In this document: one piece after another, positions 7,439-15,541 of the stretch
How the letters are laid out: each line of letters begins with the position of its first letter
How positions within the stretch are numbered: the stretch's first letter is position 1
NCBI RefSeq assembly: GCF_015690345.1
Contig: NZ_JADPUN010000184.1
Coordinates: 1 to 34,405, forward strand
Direction of reading: 5' to 3'
DNA: 34,405 nucleotides
DNA from: Plantactinospora alkalitolerans
GTDB taxonomy: Bacteria; Actinomycetota; Actinomycetes; Mycobacteriales; Micromonosporaceae
Position numbers and translations under genes: made by a program
The notes under the pieces: model-generated
The model's input: the letters and a program-made list of their open reading frames with translations, nothing else
Told to the model about the DNA's origin: nothing
Databases searched by the model: none

Positions 7439-8311
7439 TCAGAACGCACGCACCGCGGGCAGCATGCCTGGGAAGTCTGCCGACTCGCTCACAGACGCCC
7501 ATTTCTCGACGTCGTCGAGCGCACCGCGATAGACGCGGGTGAGATGCCGAACCGCCTCGGCACCGAGCGGGAGCCGGAGCGGCGCGTCGGGGGTGTCGAG
7601 CATGTCGCGGATCACCCGGGCGGCGCGTACCGGGTCGCCCTCCTGGATGCCGTCGGCCTCGGCCATGTTCGCGCGCACGGCACCGATGGCCTCGTCGTAG
7701 ATCGAGCTCTGCTGCGCTGTGTTGAGCACGTCGGCCGCGTTGAACGCGGTGCGGAAGCGACTGGGCTCGACGATGAGGACGCGGATGCCGAACGGTGCGA
7801 CCTCGCCCGCGAGCGCCTCCGACCAGCCCTCGAGCGCGAACTTGCCGGCTGAGTAGCTGCCGACGGCCGGGAACGACATCCGCCCGCCCTGGCTGCTCAT
7901 CTGCACGATCGCACCCGAGCGACGCTTCCGCAGGTGGGGCAGCACCGCACGCACATAGGCGGCAGGGCCGAACAGGTGCTGCTCGAGCATGGCCCGCAGC
8001 GCGGCATCCGTGATCTCTTCGGCGGCGCCGACCTGTCCGGCGCCGGCATTGTTGACGAGCATGTCGACGCGCCCGAACACCTCCAGCGCCCGCCGCACGA
8101 CCGCGGCCGCTCCCGCCGTGTCGCGCACATCGTGCTCGATGGCGAGGAGCCGATCCCCGTACCGCGCCTTGAGCCCGTCGAACCGGTCGGCCCGTCGCGC
8201 GGTCCCGATCACGTGCTCGCCGGCCGCGAGTGCCGCCTCGGCGAGTGCCAGGCCGAGACCCGAACTCGCGCCCGTGATGATCCATGTCTTCGTCTCGTTC
8301 GTCGTGGTCAC
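7439..8311 (-). CDS. Short-chain dehydrogenase/reductase (classical SDR)
   Basis: A 290-residue oxidoreductase starting at a GTG. The cofactor motif TGASSGLG is at 13-20, NNAG at 87-90, and the catalytic set at Ser139/140, Tyr153 and Lys157 (YSAGK). ARR at about 38-40 after the second strand favours NADP(H). The later EPSRFRTAF segment is typical of the large actinobacterial SDR subgroup often annotated as oxidoreductase. The substrate is unknown. It leads an operon with the MerR regulator and appears leaderless: the -10 hexamer ends 7 nt before the start and no ribosome-binding site is present. Confidence 0.93.
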   Translation of the reverse strand: MTTTNETKTWIITGASSGLGLALAEAALAAGEHVIGTARRADRFDGLKARYGDRLLAIEHDVRDTAGAAAVVRRALEVFGRVDMLVNNAGAGQVGAAEEITDAALRAMLEQHLFGPAAYVRAVLPHLRKRRSGAIVQMSSQGGRMSFPAVGSYSAGKFALEGWSEALAGEVAPFGIRVLIVEPSRFRTAFNAADVLNTAQQSSIYDEAIGAVRANMAEADGIQEGDPVRAARVIRDMLDTPDAPLRLPLGAEAVRHLTRVYRGALDDVEKWASVSESADFPGMLPAVRAF

Positions 8312-8318
8312 GGCCCCG

Positions 8319-8349
8319 ACGCTAAGGCTTCGAGCGCGCTTGAAAGCAA
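8319..8349 (-). promoter_or_regulatory. MerR-type promoter with 19-bp spacer for the SDR-MerR operon
   Basis: On the minus strand TTGCTT (8349-8344) and TAGCGT (8324-8319) are separated by exactly 19 bp. The stretch across the spacer, TTCAAGCGCGCTCGAA (8344-8329), is a near-perfect 16-bp palindrome (one mismatch per arm). Over-long 19-bp spacers with a central dyad are the signature of MerR-activated promoters. The gene in question is followed by a MerR gene, so the assignment is well supported although not tested. Confidence 0.72.
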
Positions 8350-8797
8350 GCCGCGCTCAGCCTCGGGGGGCGACGAGCGGCCCGACCCGCTTGATCCACC
8401 GCCCGACGATCTCGGTCTTGGCACGGTTGCACGCCGGGGAGCGCGCCGATGGTCGCCTTCGACCGGTTCCGCGACGACCCGGACGCCCGGGCCACCCACA
8501 GCGAATCGCAGCGAGCGGCCGGATTACACCAGCGTGATCCCTTACGGTAAAGAACTGTCATTATGATGTACTCGCTCCGAGCCGCTTCCACGTGCTTCCG
8601 ACGCCTCGTGGAGCTAGATTATCGAATTATCGGTAATAGCAATCCAGTAAATGTGCCGTTGCCTGCCCCTTGACGGGGTGTCGGTAGACCTCCGATCCCC
8701 GTAGCGGCGAGCGTCGCATCGGTGATCATCGGCTGCTCCTGCATGACTCATCTCGTGACGGTGGCACGGAGCGTTTTGCCCCAAGACCATCGGCAGA
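8350..8797. other. Intergenic region without a recognisable gene
   Basis: No supported coding sequence. It contains an unusually AT-rich patch (about 8561-8660) with a tandem ATTATCGA/ATTATCGG pair at 8618-8633, and a small CCCC-TTGA-CGGGG dyad near 8670-8685. The base composition differs from the flanks and may mark foreign or regulatory DNA. Confidence 0.5.
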
Positions 8798-9397
8798 TCA
8801 GCGTCCCGGTGCCGGGGCCGGTCGAGGTCGGTCTGACGACGTCTCGGCCGGGGCGAGCCACCAGCGGCGTGATGCCAGCGCGGCCAGGCCGGCGCCGGCG
8901 GTGTTGAGCAGTACGTCGTCCACCGAGGACACCCGGTCCAGCCGCAGGACGTACTGCGCGACCTCGACCAGGACCGAGCAGCCCGCCGCCAGGGCCAGGA
9001 TCCGCGGTACCGAGGCCAGCGCCGCGAACCGCAGCGGGGCGAGGAACCCCAGCGCCGCGAACACCAGCAGGTTGCCGACGACCTGACCCGTCGCCGTCAC
9101 CGGACCCCCGTCGGCGAGGATCGTGAACAGATCCCGCAGCGGTACCAGACTCACCCGACCGGGGACGGCGCCGGCCCGCTCACCCGGCAACATGATCATC
9201 CAAATCCACGGCACCGTCCCGTAGACGATGCCGACCTCGGCCAACGACATCCGCCACGCCCACCCCGGCCTGGTACCGGTGACAATCCGACGGCGTGCCA
9301 ATGCCCACACCATCAGCGCGGCCAACGGCAGTACGGCCACCGTGAGAAGTACGACGCCAGTGAACGTACCGACCCAGCCGTGCCACCCCTGGAGCAT
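8798..9397 (-). CDS. VanZ-like membrane protein
   Basis: A 199-residue integral membrane protein with about five hydrophobic segments (near residues 11-34, 50-69, 101-124, 130-150 and 160-176). The conserved VanZ signature is visible: NLLVFAALGFLAPL, then VEVAQYVLRLDRVSSVDDVLLNTAGAGLA. The VanZ family includes the teicoplanin-resistance accessory protein, but most actinobacterial members have no established role. It appears monocistronic; the gap to the next gene upstream is about 350 nt. A proline/arginine-rich tail follows the last helix. Confidence 0.85.
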   Translation of the reverse strand: MLQGWHGWVGTFTGVVLLTVAVLPLAALMVWALARRRIVTGTRPGWAWRMSLAEVGIVYGTVPWIWMIMLPGERAGAVPGRVSLVPLRDLFTILADGGPVTATGQVVGNLLVFAALGFLAPLRFAALASVPRILALAAGCSVLVEVAQYVLRLDRVSSVDDVLLNTAGAGLAALASRRWWLAPAETSSDRPRPAPAPGR

Positions 9398-9746
9398 GCC
9401 ACCTCCACTTCTCTCCTACCGTGAAGTCCACTCGGGCCGCCCTTGCCCGGCGGCTGGTCCAGCCGACCGCTGCCGGAGCGTGATCGGGTAGTCGAGGCCC
9501 CGCCGCGCCCTGCGCGCGAGCGGCCGGCGTTGCTGCTCGGCGCGGAGGGTACGGGCCTGTCCGCGTCACGATTCCCAGGCCCAATGGGGTGGACTCGTTG
9601 AACGTGACCGCCGCGGCGCCCCTGGCGTTTCTGGTAACTGTGCCGCGACCCCGGGCCTGAACCGCGCCGCTTACGGCGGTGGACGGATCCGCGCCTGTTG
9701 CGTGGTGGTTGTTCCGCCACCACCGCAAGCTCGGCGCGGGTATGCG
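9398..9746. other. Intergenic region between VanZ and secreted hydrolase genes
   Basis: About 350 nt with no supported gene. Open frames crossing it on both strands are Arg/Pro-rich shadows. No clear terminator or repeat is visible. It presumably carries the promoter of the VanZ gene. Confidence 0.5.
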
Positions 9747-11162
9747 TCAGGGGCAGGCGGGCGCGGCGAAGTCCGCCCGGACGCCGACGGTGAACTGGCA
9801 GCCGAAGTCGTCGCGGGCCACCACGCGCCGGTCGAGGATGGCGTCCCCGGCTGGACGGTGCCCGGTGCGGACCCAGCTCACCAGGTCGTCGAAGGCCCGG
9901 GCCAGCTCAGCGCCGGTGAAGTCGCAGTGCCCGGTGGCCCGGATCGCGCGCGACACGAACAGCCGCGACTGTCCGTGCCCGCCGGCGCGGGTCGCATAGA
10001 CCTGCTCCATCGAGAACGGCACGAACAGGTCGCCGATGTTGTGCAGCGACAGCACCGGAATGCGTGGATCGCCGTGCACGCGCGGCACGCCGGTGAGGTC
10101 CGGGCTCGGCTCGGCCGTGCGGTCGACCCGAAGCGCCGTCAGGTTCAGTTTGATCTCGTCCGAGCTCGGCAGCCAGTGATCGTCCAGGTTGTACCAGGTG
10201 GACCGGTTGGACGTGAGGTTGCCGTCCGTGCCGCCGTCGAGGCCGGGGTAGACCCCGAACAGGAACGGCATGTCGGTGTTCGGCGTCAGCCCGCTGAGCG
10301 CGCTCCAGAACGCGAACGAACTGTCGAAGCCCGGCCGCTCCCCGCCGGAGCGCCGCTCGACCGCGTCCGACCACTGCCGCCCGGCGTGGGTCAGGGTCGG
10401 TGGTTGCCCGACACCGACGCCGAGCGCCGCCGTGATGTCGTCCACCGTCTCGCGGAAGGTGGTCGAGAAGTCCGTCGGCGGTTCCAGGGGGAACTGCAGA
10501 GGAACGCGGGACAGCGCGGCCGCGGTCACCGTCGCGTCGAGGAAGTAGTCGAACAGCTCGGCGTCGCCGAGGGCGCCGCAGTACGGCATGGCGCCGACGA
10601 ACGAGCCGCGGAACCGCTCGATCGCCGCCGCCGTGATGTGGCCGCCCATCGATCCACCGGTCAGGTAGACCGCGCGGGCCGCCGTGCCGTGGACGCGGGC
10701 GAACTGGGCGATCAGCGCATGCGAGTCGCGTACGCCCTGCCCGACGTCGTACCCGTTGGTCTGATAGCTGGACGCGGCCCAGGCGAAGCCCCGGGCCACG
10801 TAGTGGGCCCGCAGGGTGGGGCTCTCGACCCGCACGGTGGTTCCTGCGCCGCGGTAGCCGTGCGCGAACACGACGAGTTCGCCGTTCCAGGCCAGCGGCA
10901 CCTCCATGCGGAAGGCGGCGCCGTTCTCGATGGCGGTGTAGGTCTTGCTGACGGGATTGCCGCCAGCGTCGGTGAGCGGCTGGAACGGGGTGCCGTTGGG
11001 GTCGCAGTTCGGATCGGCGACTGTGTAGCCGGGCTTGGTGGTGCTCGGCACCGGCGTGGGGCAGGCGACGGGCGCGGCCTGGGCGGCGTGGCTGGGCGTG
11101 ACGAGCGCCGCAGTTAAGGGCAGGGCCACGGCGAACCAGCGGGCGGCTGATCCGATCTTCAT
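9747..11162 (-). CDS. Secreted alpha/beta hydrolase
   Basis: A 471-residue exported hydrolase. The ATG at 11162 is preferred over the GTG at 11168 because AAAGGA lies 8 nt before the ATG. The N-terminus has a Sec-type signal peptide: KIGSAAR, a hydrophobic core WFAVALPLTAALV, and an Ala-rich cleavage region ending about SHAAQA. The mature part contains FAHGYRG, the nucleophile elbow GGSMGG (Ser171), NIGDLFVPF (Asp378) and ATGHCDF (His412), a complete triad. Several cysteines (for example CPTP, DPNC, MPYC, GHC, FGC) suggest disulfides outside the cell. It resembles actinobacterial secreted esterase or peptidase-like hydrolases, but the substrate is unknown. It is divergent from the two-component operon across about 120 nt and may be one of its targets. 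Confidence 0.83.
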   Translation of the reverse strand: MKIGSAARWFAVALPLTAALVTPSHAAQAAPVACPTPVPSTTKPGYTVADPNCDPNGTPFQPLTDAGGNPVSKTYTAIENGAAFRMEVPLAWNGELVVFAHGYRGAGTTVRVESPTLRAHYVARGFAWAASSYQTNGYDVGQGVRDSHALIAQFARVHGTAARAVYLTGGSMGGHITAAAIERFRGSFVGAMPYCGALGDAELFDYFLDATVTAAALSRVPLQFPLEPPTDFSTTFRETVDDITAALGVGVGQPPTLTHAGRQWSDAVERRSGGERPGFDSSFAFWSALSGLTPNTDMPFLFGVYPGLDGGTDGNLTSNRSTWYNLDDHWLPSSDEIKLNLTALRVDRTAEPSPDLTGVPRVHGDPRIPVLSLHNIGDLFVPFSMEQVYATRAGGHGQSRLFVSRAIRATGHCDFTGAELARAFDDLVSWVRTGHRPAGDAILDRRVVARDDFGCQFTVGVRADFAAPACP

Positions 11163-11240
11163 GATCACGGTCCTTTCCCGATCGAACTAAACGGACCGTT
11201 GCAGGTCTACCGCCGACCGTCTATCGGCAACCGATCGCCG

Positions 11241-11258
11241 ACCCATACGCCACCCATA
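11241..11258 (+). promoter_or_regulatory. Direct repeat ACCCATA with 11-bp period, likely response-regulator site
   Basis: ACCCATA occurs at 11241-11247 and 11252-11258, exactly 11 bp apart, about one helical turn. OmpR/PhoB-type regulators bind such tandem half-sites. A further direct repeat, CGCCGACC, occurs at 11211-11218 and 11236-11243. Both lie between the secreted hydrolase and the response-regulator gene, so they could serve autoregulation and control of the hydrolase. Confidence 0.5.
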
Positions 11259-11282
11259 TGTCGCGCTGGGGATACTGGGCGG

Positions 11283-11939
11283 ATGCGGGTGCTGCTGGTC
11301 GAGGACGAACAGCCGCTGGCCACGTACATCGCCGCCGGGTTACACAAGCACGGCTGCGCCGTGGACGTGGCGCACGACGGCCAGCAGGCGCTGGACAAAT
11401 GCGACATCACCCCGTACGACGTGGTGATCCTGGACCGGGACCTTCCGGTGGTGCACGGCGACACCGTGTGCCGGCTGTTGGCGCAGCGCGGCGCAGCCCG
11501 GGTGCTGATGCTCACCGCGTCCGGTGCCGTGTCCGACCGGGTGGACGGGCTGGCCCTGGGCGCCGACGACTACCTGGGCAAGCCGTTCGCGTTCGTCGAG
11601 CTGGTCGCCCGGGTGCGTGCGTTGGCCCGGCGCAGCACGCCGGCCCGCCCTCCGGTACTGGGCGCGCGGGATATCGAACTCGATCCGTCGCGGCGGACCG
11701 TCGAACGGAATGGTCGGCTGCTGTCGCTGACCCCGAAGGAGTTCGGGGTGCTGGAACGGCTGCTCGCCGCCGACGGCGCCGTGGTGAGCGCGGAAACGCT
11801 GCTGGACAAGGTGTGGGACGAGCACGCCGACCCGTTCACCAACGCGGTGCGGATCACCGTCAGCAGCCTGCGCCGCAAGCTCGGCGATCCACCACTGATC
11901 GAAACCGTGACCGGCGCCGGATACCGGATCACTCCATGA
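11283..11939 (+). CDS. OmpR-family response regulator
   Basis: A 218-residue regulator from the ATG at 11283, which directly precedes the canonical VLLVEDE strand. The frame is open further upstream but that part is promoter. The receiver domain (1-115) has the acidic pair in EDE, phospho-acceptor Asp51 (VILDRDLP), Thr78 (MLTAS) and Lys100 (LGKPF). The C-terminal winged helix (about 125-217) has LTPKEFGVLERLL and the recognition helix NAVRITVSSLRRKLG. Its last codons overlap the start of the kinase gene (ATGA), so the pair is translationally coupled. Confidence 0.95.
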   Translation: MRVLLVEDEQPLATYIAAGLHKHGCAVDVAHDGQQALDKCDITPYDVVILDRDLPVVHGDTVCRLLAQRGAARVLMLTASGAVSDRVDGLALGADDYLGKPFAFVELVARVRALARRSTPARPPVLGARDIELDPSRRTVERNGRLLSLTPKEFGVLERLLAADGAVVSAETLLDKVWDEHADPFTNAVRITVSSLRRKLGDPPLIETVTGAGYRITP

Positions 11940-13009
11940 TCCGGCGGCTGACCGCCCGCAGCCGTCTCGCGCTGCTGTACACCGGCCTCGTACTGGCCGC
12001 CGGGTTCCTGCTCACGGCGCTGACGTACCTGCTGCTGTTTCACAGCCTGCGGCTGCATATCGACGAGGCGATGTCCAAGCTGCTGACCCAGGCCGCACCG
12101 GCGCTGCTGGTCGTGACCGCGCTGGCCGGGCTGACCGGCTGGGTGGTGGCCGGGCGGATACTGCGCCCCATCCGCACGATCTCCGGTACCGCGAACCGGC
12201 TATCCGCGGAGAACCTGTCCGAACGGATACCCGTCCGCCAGCCCGCCGACGAACTCGCCACGCTGGCCGCCACCATCAACGGCATGCTCGACCGCATCCA
12301 GCACGGCATCGCCGAACGCGACCGCGTCCTCAACAGCCAGCGCCTGTTCGTCGCCAACGCCGCGCACGAACTACGCACTCCACTCACCACCATGCGCACC
12401 GCCATCGACGTCACCCTCGACGGCGAACCCGACCGGGCCGAACTCGTCGCCATGGCCGGCGACATCGCCACCGCCGTCGAAACCAGCCAGCGCACCCTGA
12501 ACGGGCTGCTGGTCCTGGCCCGCAGCCAGGCCGGCCCGCCCCGTCGGACGCCCGTGGACCTGGCCGCGGTCGCCGCCGCGACCGTTGCCGACGCCGCCGA
12601 CCTCGCGGCGAACGGGGCCGTCACCCTGCGGGCCGACCTGCGACCGGCGCCGGCCAACGGCGAGCCGGTGCTGCTGGAACGAATGGCCGGCAACCTGCTG
12701 GAGAACGCGCTGCGCTACAACCACGCTGACGGACACGTCACGGTGACCTCCGGCACCGCGAACGGGCACGCGTTCCTCCGGGTCGTCAACACCGGCCTGC
12801 CGGTCACACCGGACGAGGAACGGCGGCTGTTCGAGCCGTTCGTCCGGGGCGCCGCCAACGGCACCCGCGGGGCCGGGCTCGGCCTGTCCATCGTGCGCGC
12901 GATCGTCACCGCGCACCACGGAGAGATCTCCAGCACCGCCCGGCCGACCGGCGGCATGGACATCGCCGTACACCTGCCGCAGGCCCTGGAGGCCCCCACT
13001 TCCGGGTGA
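11936..13009 (+). CDS. Sensor histidine kinase (HisKA type)
   Basis: A 357-residue membrane kinase. Transmembrane segments lie at about 12-35 and 53-74, followed by a HAMP linker (RILRPIRTISGTANRLS, about 74-125), the H-box NAAHELRTPL with His144, the N-box NLLENALRYN (253-262), LFEPF, and GAGLGLS (312-318). The sensor loop between the two membrane segments is only about 18 residues, so the signal is more likely sensed in or near the membrane than by an external ligand domain. It presumably phosphorylates the adjacent OmpR-type regulator. An upstream open frame belongs to the shadow of the regulator gene and is not part of the protein. Confidence 0.94.
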   Translation: MIRRLTARSRLALLYTGLVLAAGFLLTALTYLLLFHSLRLHIDEAMSKLLTQAAPALLVVTALAGLTGWVVAGRILRPIRTISGTANRLSAENLSERIPVRQPADELATLAATINGMLDRIQHGIAERDRVLNSQRLFVANAAHELRTPLTTMRTAIDVTLDGEPDRAELVAMAGDIATAVETSQRTLNGLLVLARSQAGPPRRTPVDLAAVAAATVADAADLAANGAVTLRADLRPAPANGEPVLLERMAGNLLENALRYNHADGHVTVTSGTANGHAFLRVVNTGLPVTPDEERRLFEPFVRGAANGTRGAGLGLSIVRAIVTAHHGEISSTARPTGGMDIAVHLPQALEAPTSG

Positions 13010-13437
13010 TGCCTCGGCGCTGCATGTCGACGACGGGCGGCTCCCTTCGGTATCCAAACACGTCGGTGCCCTGCATCCGGCTGCGCCAGGCTGCGGCCAC
13101 TCCCGGCGACGGGATCAGCCGCGCCCGGCAATGCGGTGCCGAGAGCACGTTCGTGTGCCCAGCGGGATACACCCGAGCTTGCCGGTGACGGCGACTCGGG
13201 TCTGTCCGGCGGCAAGAGGTCTCCGGGCTGATGGTCTTCCTCGTCGATGAACCATCTACCGGAGACCCCGCTATCTACCGGTCACCAACACGCCCTCACA
13301 GCCACCCGACCTGCACTGACAGGGCCGGCACTTCTGCCAGTTCTGAGGACTACCGGCGGACGCAGATCGCGCACCGATTAGTTTTCCGCGCCGCGCCCGT
13401 CTGTACGTGGGAGATCAACTCACAGGAGGCTGGCACG
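13010..13437. other. Intergenic region with a large inverted repeat
   Basis: No supported gene in about 430 nt. It carries the stem-loop at 13218-13267 and a repeated ATCTACCGG (13254-13262 and 13273-13281). The promoter of the DHFR-fold gene presumably lies at its right end. Confidence 0.5.
13218..13267. repeat. 50-nt inverted repeat (9 + 5 bp stem)
   Basis: GGTCTCCGG (13218-13226) pairs perfectly with CCGGAGACC (13259-13267). Inside, ATGGT (13231-13235) pairs with ACCAT (13251-13255). It lies 200 nt after the kinase stop. No T-run follows. It could be a terminator, a transcript structure or the scar of a small mobile element. Confidence 0.5.
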
Positions 13438-14022
13438 ATGCGGAAACTGATCTTTGGCATGAACGTGACCCTGGACGGCTACATCGCCGCGCCCGGCGAC
13501 GACCTCGGCTGGAGTGAGGGTGAGGGACCGGACTCGTCGCCGAGCGATGAGTTGTTCCAGTGGTGGTCCGACCGGGTGGCGGCGACGGGCCTGGCGCTGT
13601 ACGGGCGCAAGCTGTGGGAGACGATGAGCTCCCACTGGCCGACCGGCGACCAGCGGCCCAACGCCACCCGGGCGGAGATCGAGTTCGCCCGCCGCTGGCG
13701 GGACATGCCGAAGCTGGTGTTCTCCTCGACGATCGACAAGGTCGACTGGAACACGCGCCTGGTCACCGGCGACGCGGTCGCCGAGATCACCCGGCTCAAG
13801 GCCGAGGACGGCGGCCCGATGGACATCGGCGGCGCCACGCTCGCCGGGGCGGCCATGCGAGCCGGGCTGATCGACGAGTACGTGCTGGTCACCCACCCGG
13901 TCCTGGTGGGCGGCGGCACGCCGTTCTTCACGGCCCTGGACAGCTGGGTGAACCTGAACCTGGTGGAGACGCGGATGTTTCCCGGCGGGATGGTGCTGAC
14001 CCGATACGAGACGAGGCGATGA
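13438..14022 (+). CDS. Dihydrofolate reductase-fold protein (RibD C-terminal family)
   Basis: A 194-residue cytoplasmic protein. AGGAGG lies 8 nt before the ATG, one of the strongest ribosome-binding sites in the window; an open frame further upstream is not coding. It has the family pattern IFGMNVTLDGYIAAP at the start, LYGRKLWETM near residue 58, KLVFSSTID near 95, GGATLAGAAMRAGLIDEY near 135 and HPVLVGGGTPFF near 153. This matches the stand-alone RibD_C/DHFR-like group, probably NADPH-dependent reductases. Most actinobacterial members have no known substrate; classical folate reductase function should not be assumed. Monocistronic. Confidence 0.88.
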   Translation: MRKLIFGMNVTLDGYIAAPGDDLGWSEGEGPDSSPSDELFQWWSDRVAATGLALYGRKLWETMSSHWPTGDQRPNATRAEIEFARRWRDMPKLVFSSTIDKVDWNTRLVTGDAVAEITRLKAEDGGPMDIGGATLAGAAMRAGLIDEYVLVTHPVLVGGGTPFFTALDSWVNLNLVETRMFPGGMVLTRYETRR

Positions 14023-14104
14023 GCACGGGCCAGATGCTCGGCTCGTGAGGCCAGGTCGAAATCCTTCCTGGCGTGCTCACCGTGACCCTCGGCTATGAGG
14101 CCCT

Positions 14105-14119
14105 GCGCTTGGGTAGCTG
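14105..14119 (+). repeat. 15-bp intergenic repeat, copy 2
   Basis: GCGCTTGGGTAGCTG, identical to 6812-6826, located about 80 nt after the DHFR-fold gene. Confidence 0.5.
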
Positions 14120-14303
14120 ACCCGAGGGGCAGAGTCAGTGCAGAGTTCCTTGCTGAGACTCCGAGGGCTGCGAGCTGAAGACCGCGTCGGTTGCCGACTT
14201 CTACGTATCCAGGTTGACGAGCAGCACGCGGAGCGGCGTGGCCTGCTCTCATGTAGCGATTGCGGCCGTGCCGTAGCTTCCAGGGAGGAAGCAACGATTA
14301 GTC

Positions 14304-14471
14304 ATGGAGACCGGGATGCTGAGAGAGGCCGTCGTGCTCGACATGCCGCCCGGCCGGGTCGCATGTGCGATGGAAGGTCACGAGTGCCTGAAGTGGGACG
14401 GAATCGATAGGCGGCATGCCGAGGTCGTCCTGGCCCGAGGCCGTGGACGAGCGAAGGCATGGTGTGCATGA
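14304..14471 (+). CDS. Possible 55-residue ORF coupled to the following gene
   Basis: From the ATG at 14304 a 55-codon frame ends in TGA at 14469-14471, overlapping the ATG of the next gene at 14468 (ATGA). Such overlap usually means translational coupling. The product (METGMLREAVVLDMPPGRV, then a Cys/Trp-containing middle) matches nothing I recognise. GGGAGG lies about 15 nt before the ATG, farther than ideal. It may be a real small protein, a coupling leader, or chance. Confidence 0.3.
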   Translation: METGMLREAVVLDMPPGRVACAMEGHECLKWDGIDRRHAEVVLARGRGRAKAWCA

Positions 14472-15151
14472 CCACGGACGACCCCGCCCTCATCGCGTTC
14501 CGGGCTGAAGCCGAGGTCTTCATCGGCGCTCTCGACGAACTGGCTCCCTCGGCATGGGAACGGGCCACCCGCTGCGCTCCCTGGCGGGTCCGCGACGTGG
14601 TGGGTCACGTCATCACCGTGCTGGCCCGCGTACCCGACATGATCGCCGCGCCGGAGCCGCGCCAGGCGGACACGACTGCCACCGGCTACTACCGTCCCGA
14701 CCACCGGTTCAGCGACACGGCGAACACCAGCCGGGTCGAAACGGCACGCGGTCGCGCGGCCGGCCTCGACGGCGCCGCGATCGTGCAGGATCTGGCGGAG
14801 ACGGCAACGACTGTGGTCACAATCTGCCGCCAGCAAGGCGCAGGCAGGATCGTGCAGACCCGGCACGGCGACGCCATGCTGCTGACGGACTTCCTCTCCA
14901 CCCGCGTGGTCGAGTTGGCCGTCCACGGTCTGGACGTCGCCGATGCGCTGGAGCAGCAGCCATGGCTAACAGCACCGGCCGCGCACCATCTACAGCAGTT
15001 GCTCTTCGGCGCTGACTGGCGGCCGGCCGTCAGCACGCTCGGATGGGATCCGGTGACACTACTGCGCAAGACCAGCGGCCGCGCGCCGGTCACGCCGGAC
15101 GAGGCGGCCGACCTGGCAAGGCTTGGACTACGTGCCCTCGCCCTCGGCTGA
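14468..15151 (+). CDS. Maleylpyruvate isomerase-like mycothiol-dependent enzyme (DinB/MDMPI fold)
   Basis: A 227-residue four-helix metalloprotein. The likely metal ligands of the mycothiol-dependent family are present: His47 in VVGHVITVL, then Glu149 and His153 in RVVELAVHGLDVADAL. The C-terminal section (TLRR-like LLRKTSGRAP) fits the usual MDMPI partner region. Members use mycothiol, the actinobacterial thiol, in isomerisation or detoxification reactions; the substrate cannot be predicted. The start could be the ATG at 14459 or at 14468. The latter is chosen because it overlaps the preceding ORF stop and gives the typical MTTDDP start. Confidence 0.85.
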   Translation: MTTDDPALIAFRAEAEVFIGALDELAPSAWERATRCAPWRVRDVVGHVITVLARVPDMIAAPEPRQADTTATGYYRPDHRFSDTANTSRVETARGRAAGLDGAAIVQDLAETATTVVTICRQQGAGRIVQTRHGDAMLLTDFLSTRVVELAVHGLDVADALEQQPWLTAPAAHHLQQLLFGADWRPAVSTLGWDPVTLLRKTSGRAPVTPDEAADLARLGLRALALG

Positions 15152-15216
15152 GTGGCCAGAGACCGTCCGGCTGGCGGCAAGCAGTACATTCACCCGTGCT
15201 TCAAGTATCGGGTGGG

Positions 15217-15541
15217 CTATCGGAGCAGGGCCAAGGCGAAACCGTCCCATCCTTCGAGCCGACGGTCTGCAACGCGGTGGCGTCCAGCCGCGGTCCGCGC
15301 CGACCAGTTCGATGAAGCGGCGCACTCCCTGGACACGTTCGTCGGTGCTGTCGGGATCGGTGACCGCGCCGTCGCGCACGACGTTGTCCGCCACGATTAC
15401 GCTGCCAGGCCAGGTGAGCTGCAGAGACCCTTCGAGGTAGCGCGGGTTGTTCGGCTTGTCGGCGTCGATGAACACCAGGTCATACGGCTCGACCCTGCGA
15501 GCGATCAGGTCAGTGAGACTGTCCGACGCCGCCCCGCCGGC
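15217..15541 (-). pseudogene. Decayed O-methyltransferase (family 3, C-terminal half)
   Basis: The complement encodes EPYDLVFIDADKPNNPRYLE, then PGSVIVADNVVRDG and DSTDERVQGVRRFIELVGAD, a textbook match to SAM-dependent O-methyltransferases of the catechol/caffeoyl-CoA type. After GAD the frame is lost. DATALQTVGSK continues in another frame and WDGFALALLR with a stop at 15217 needs a further shift, so two single-base deletions are inferred. The N-terminal half with the SAM-binding glycine motif is missing. The break coincides with the 15-bp perfect hairpin at 15527-15559. Confidence 0.8.

Noticed and set aside
9702-11117. 471-codon plus-strand frame opposite the secreted hydrolase
   Set aside because: Antisense shadow; the minus strand has a signal peptide, catalytic triad and a ribosome-binding site.
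13010-13437. Several short open frames after the kinase gene
   Set aside because: No start signals, no domain likeness and biased composition; treated as intergenic.
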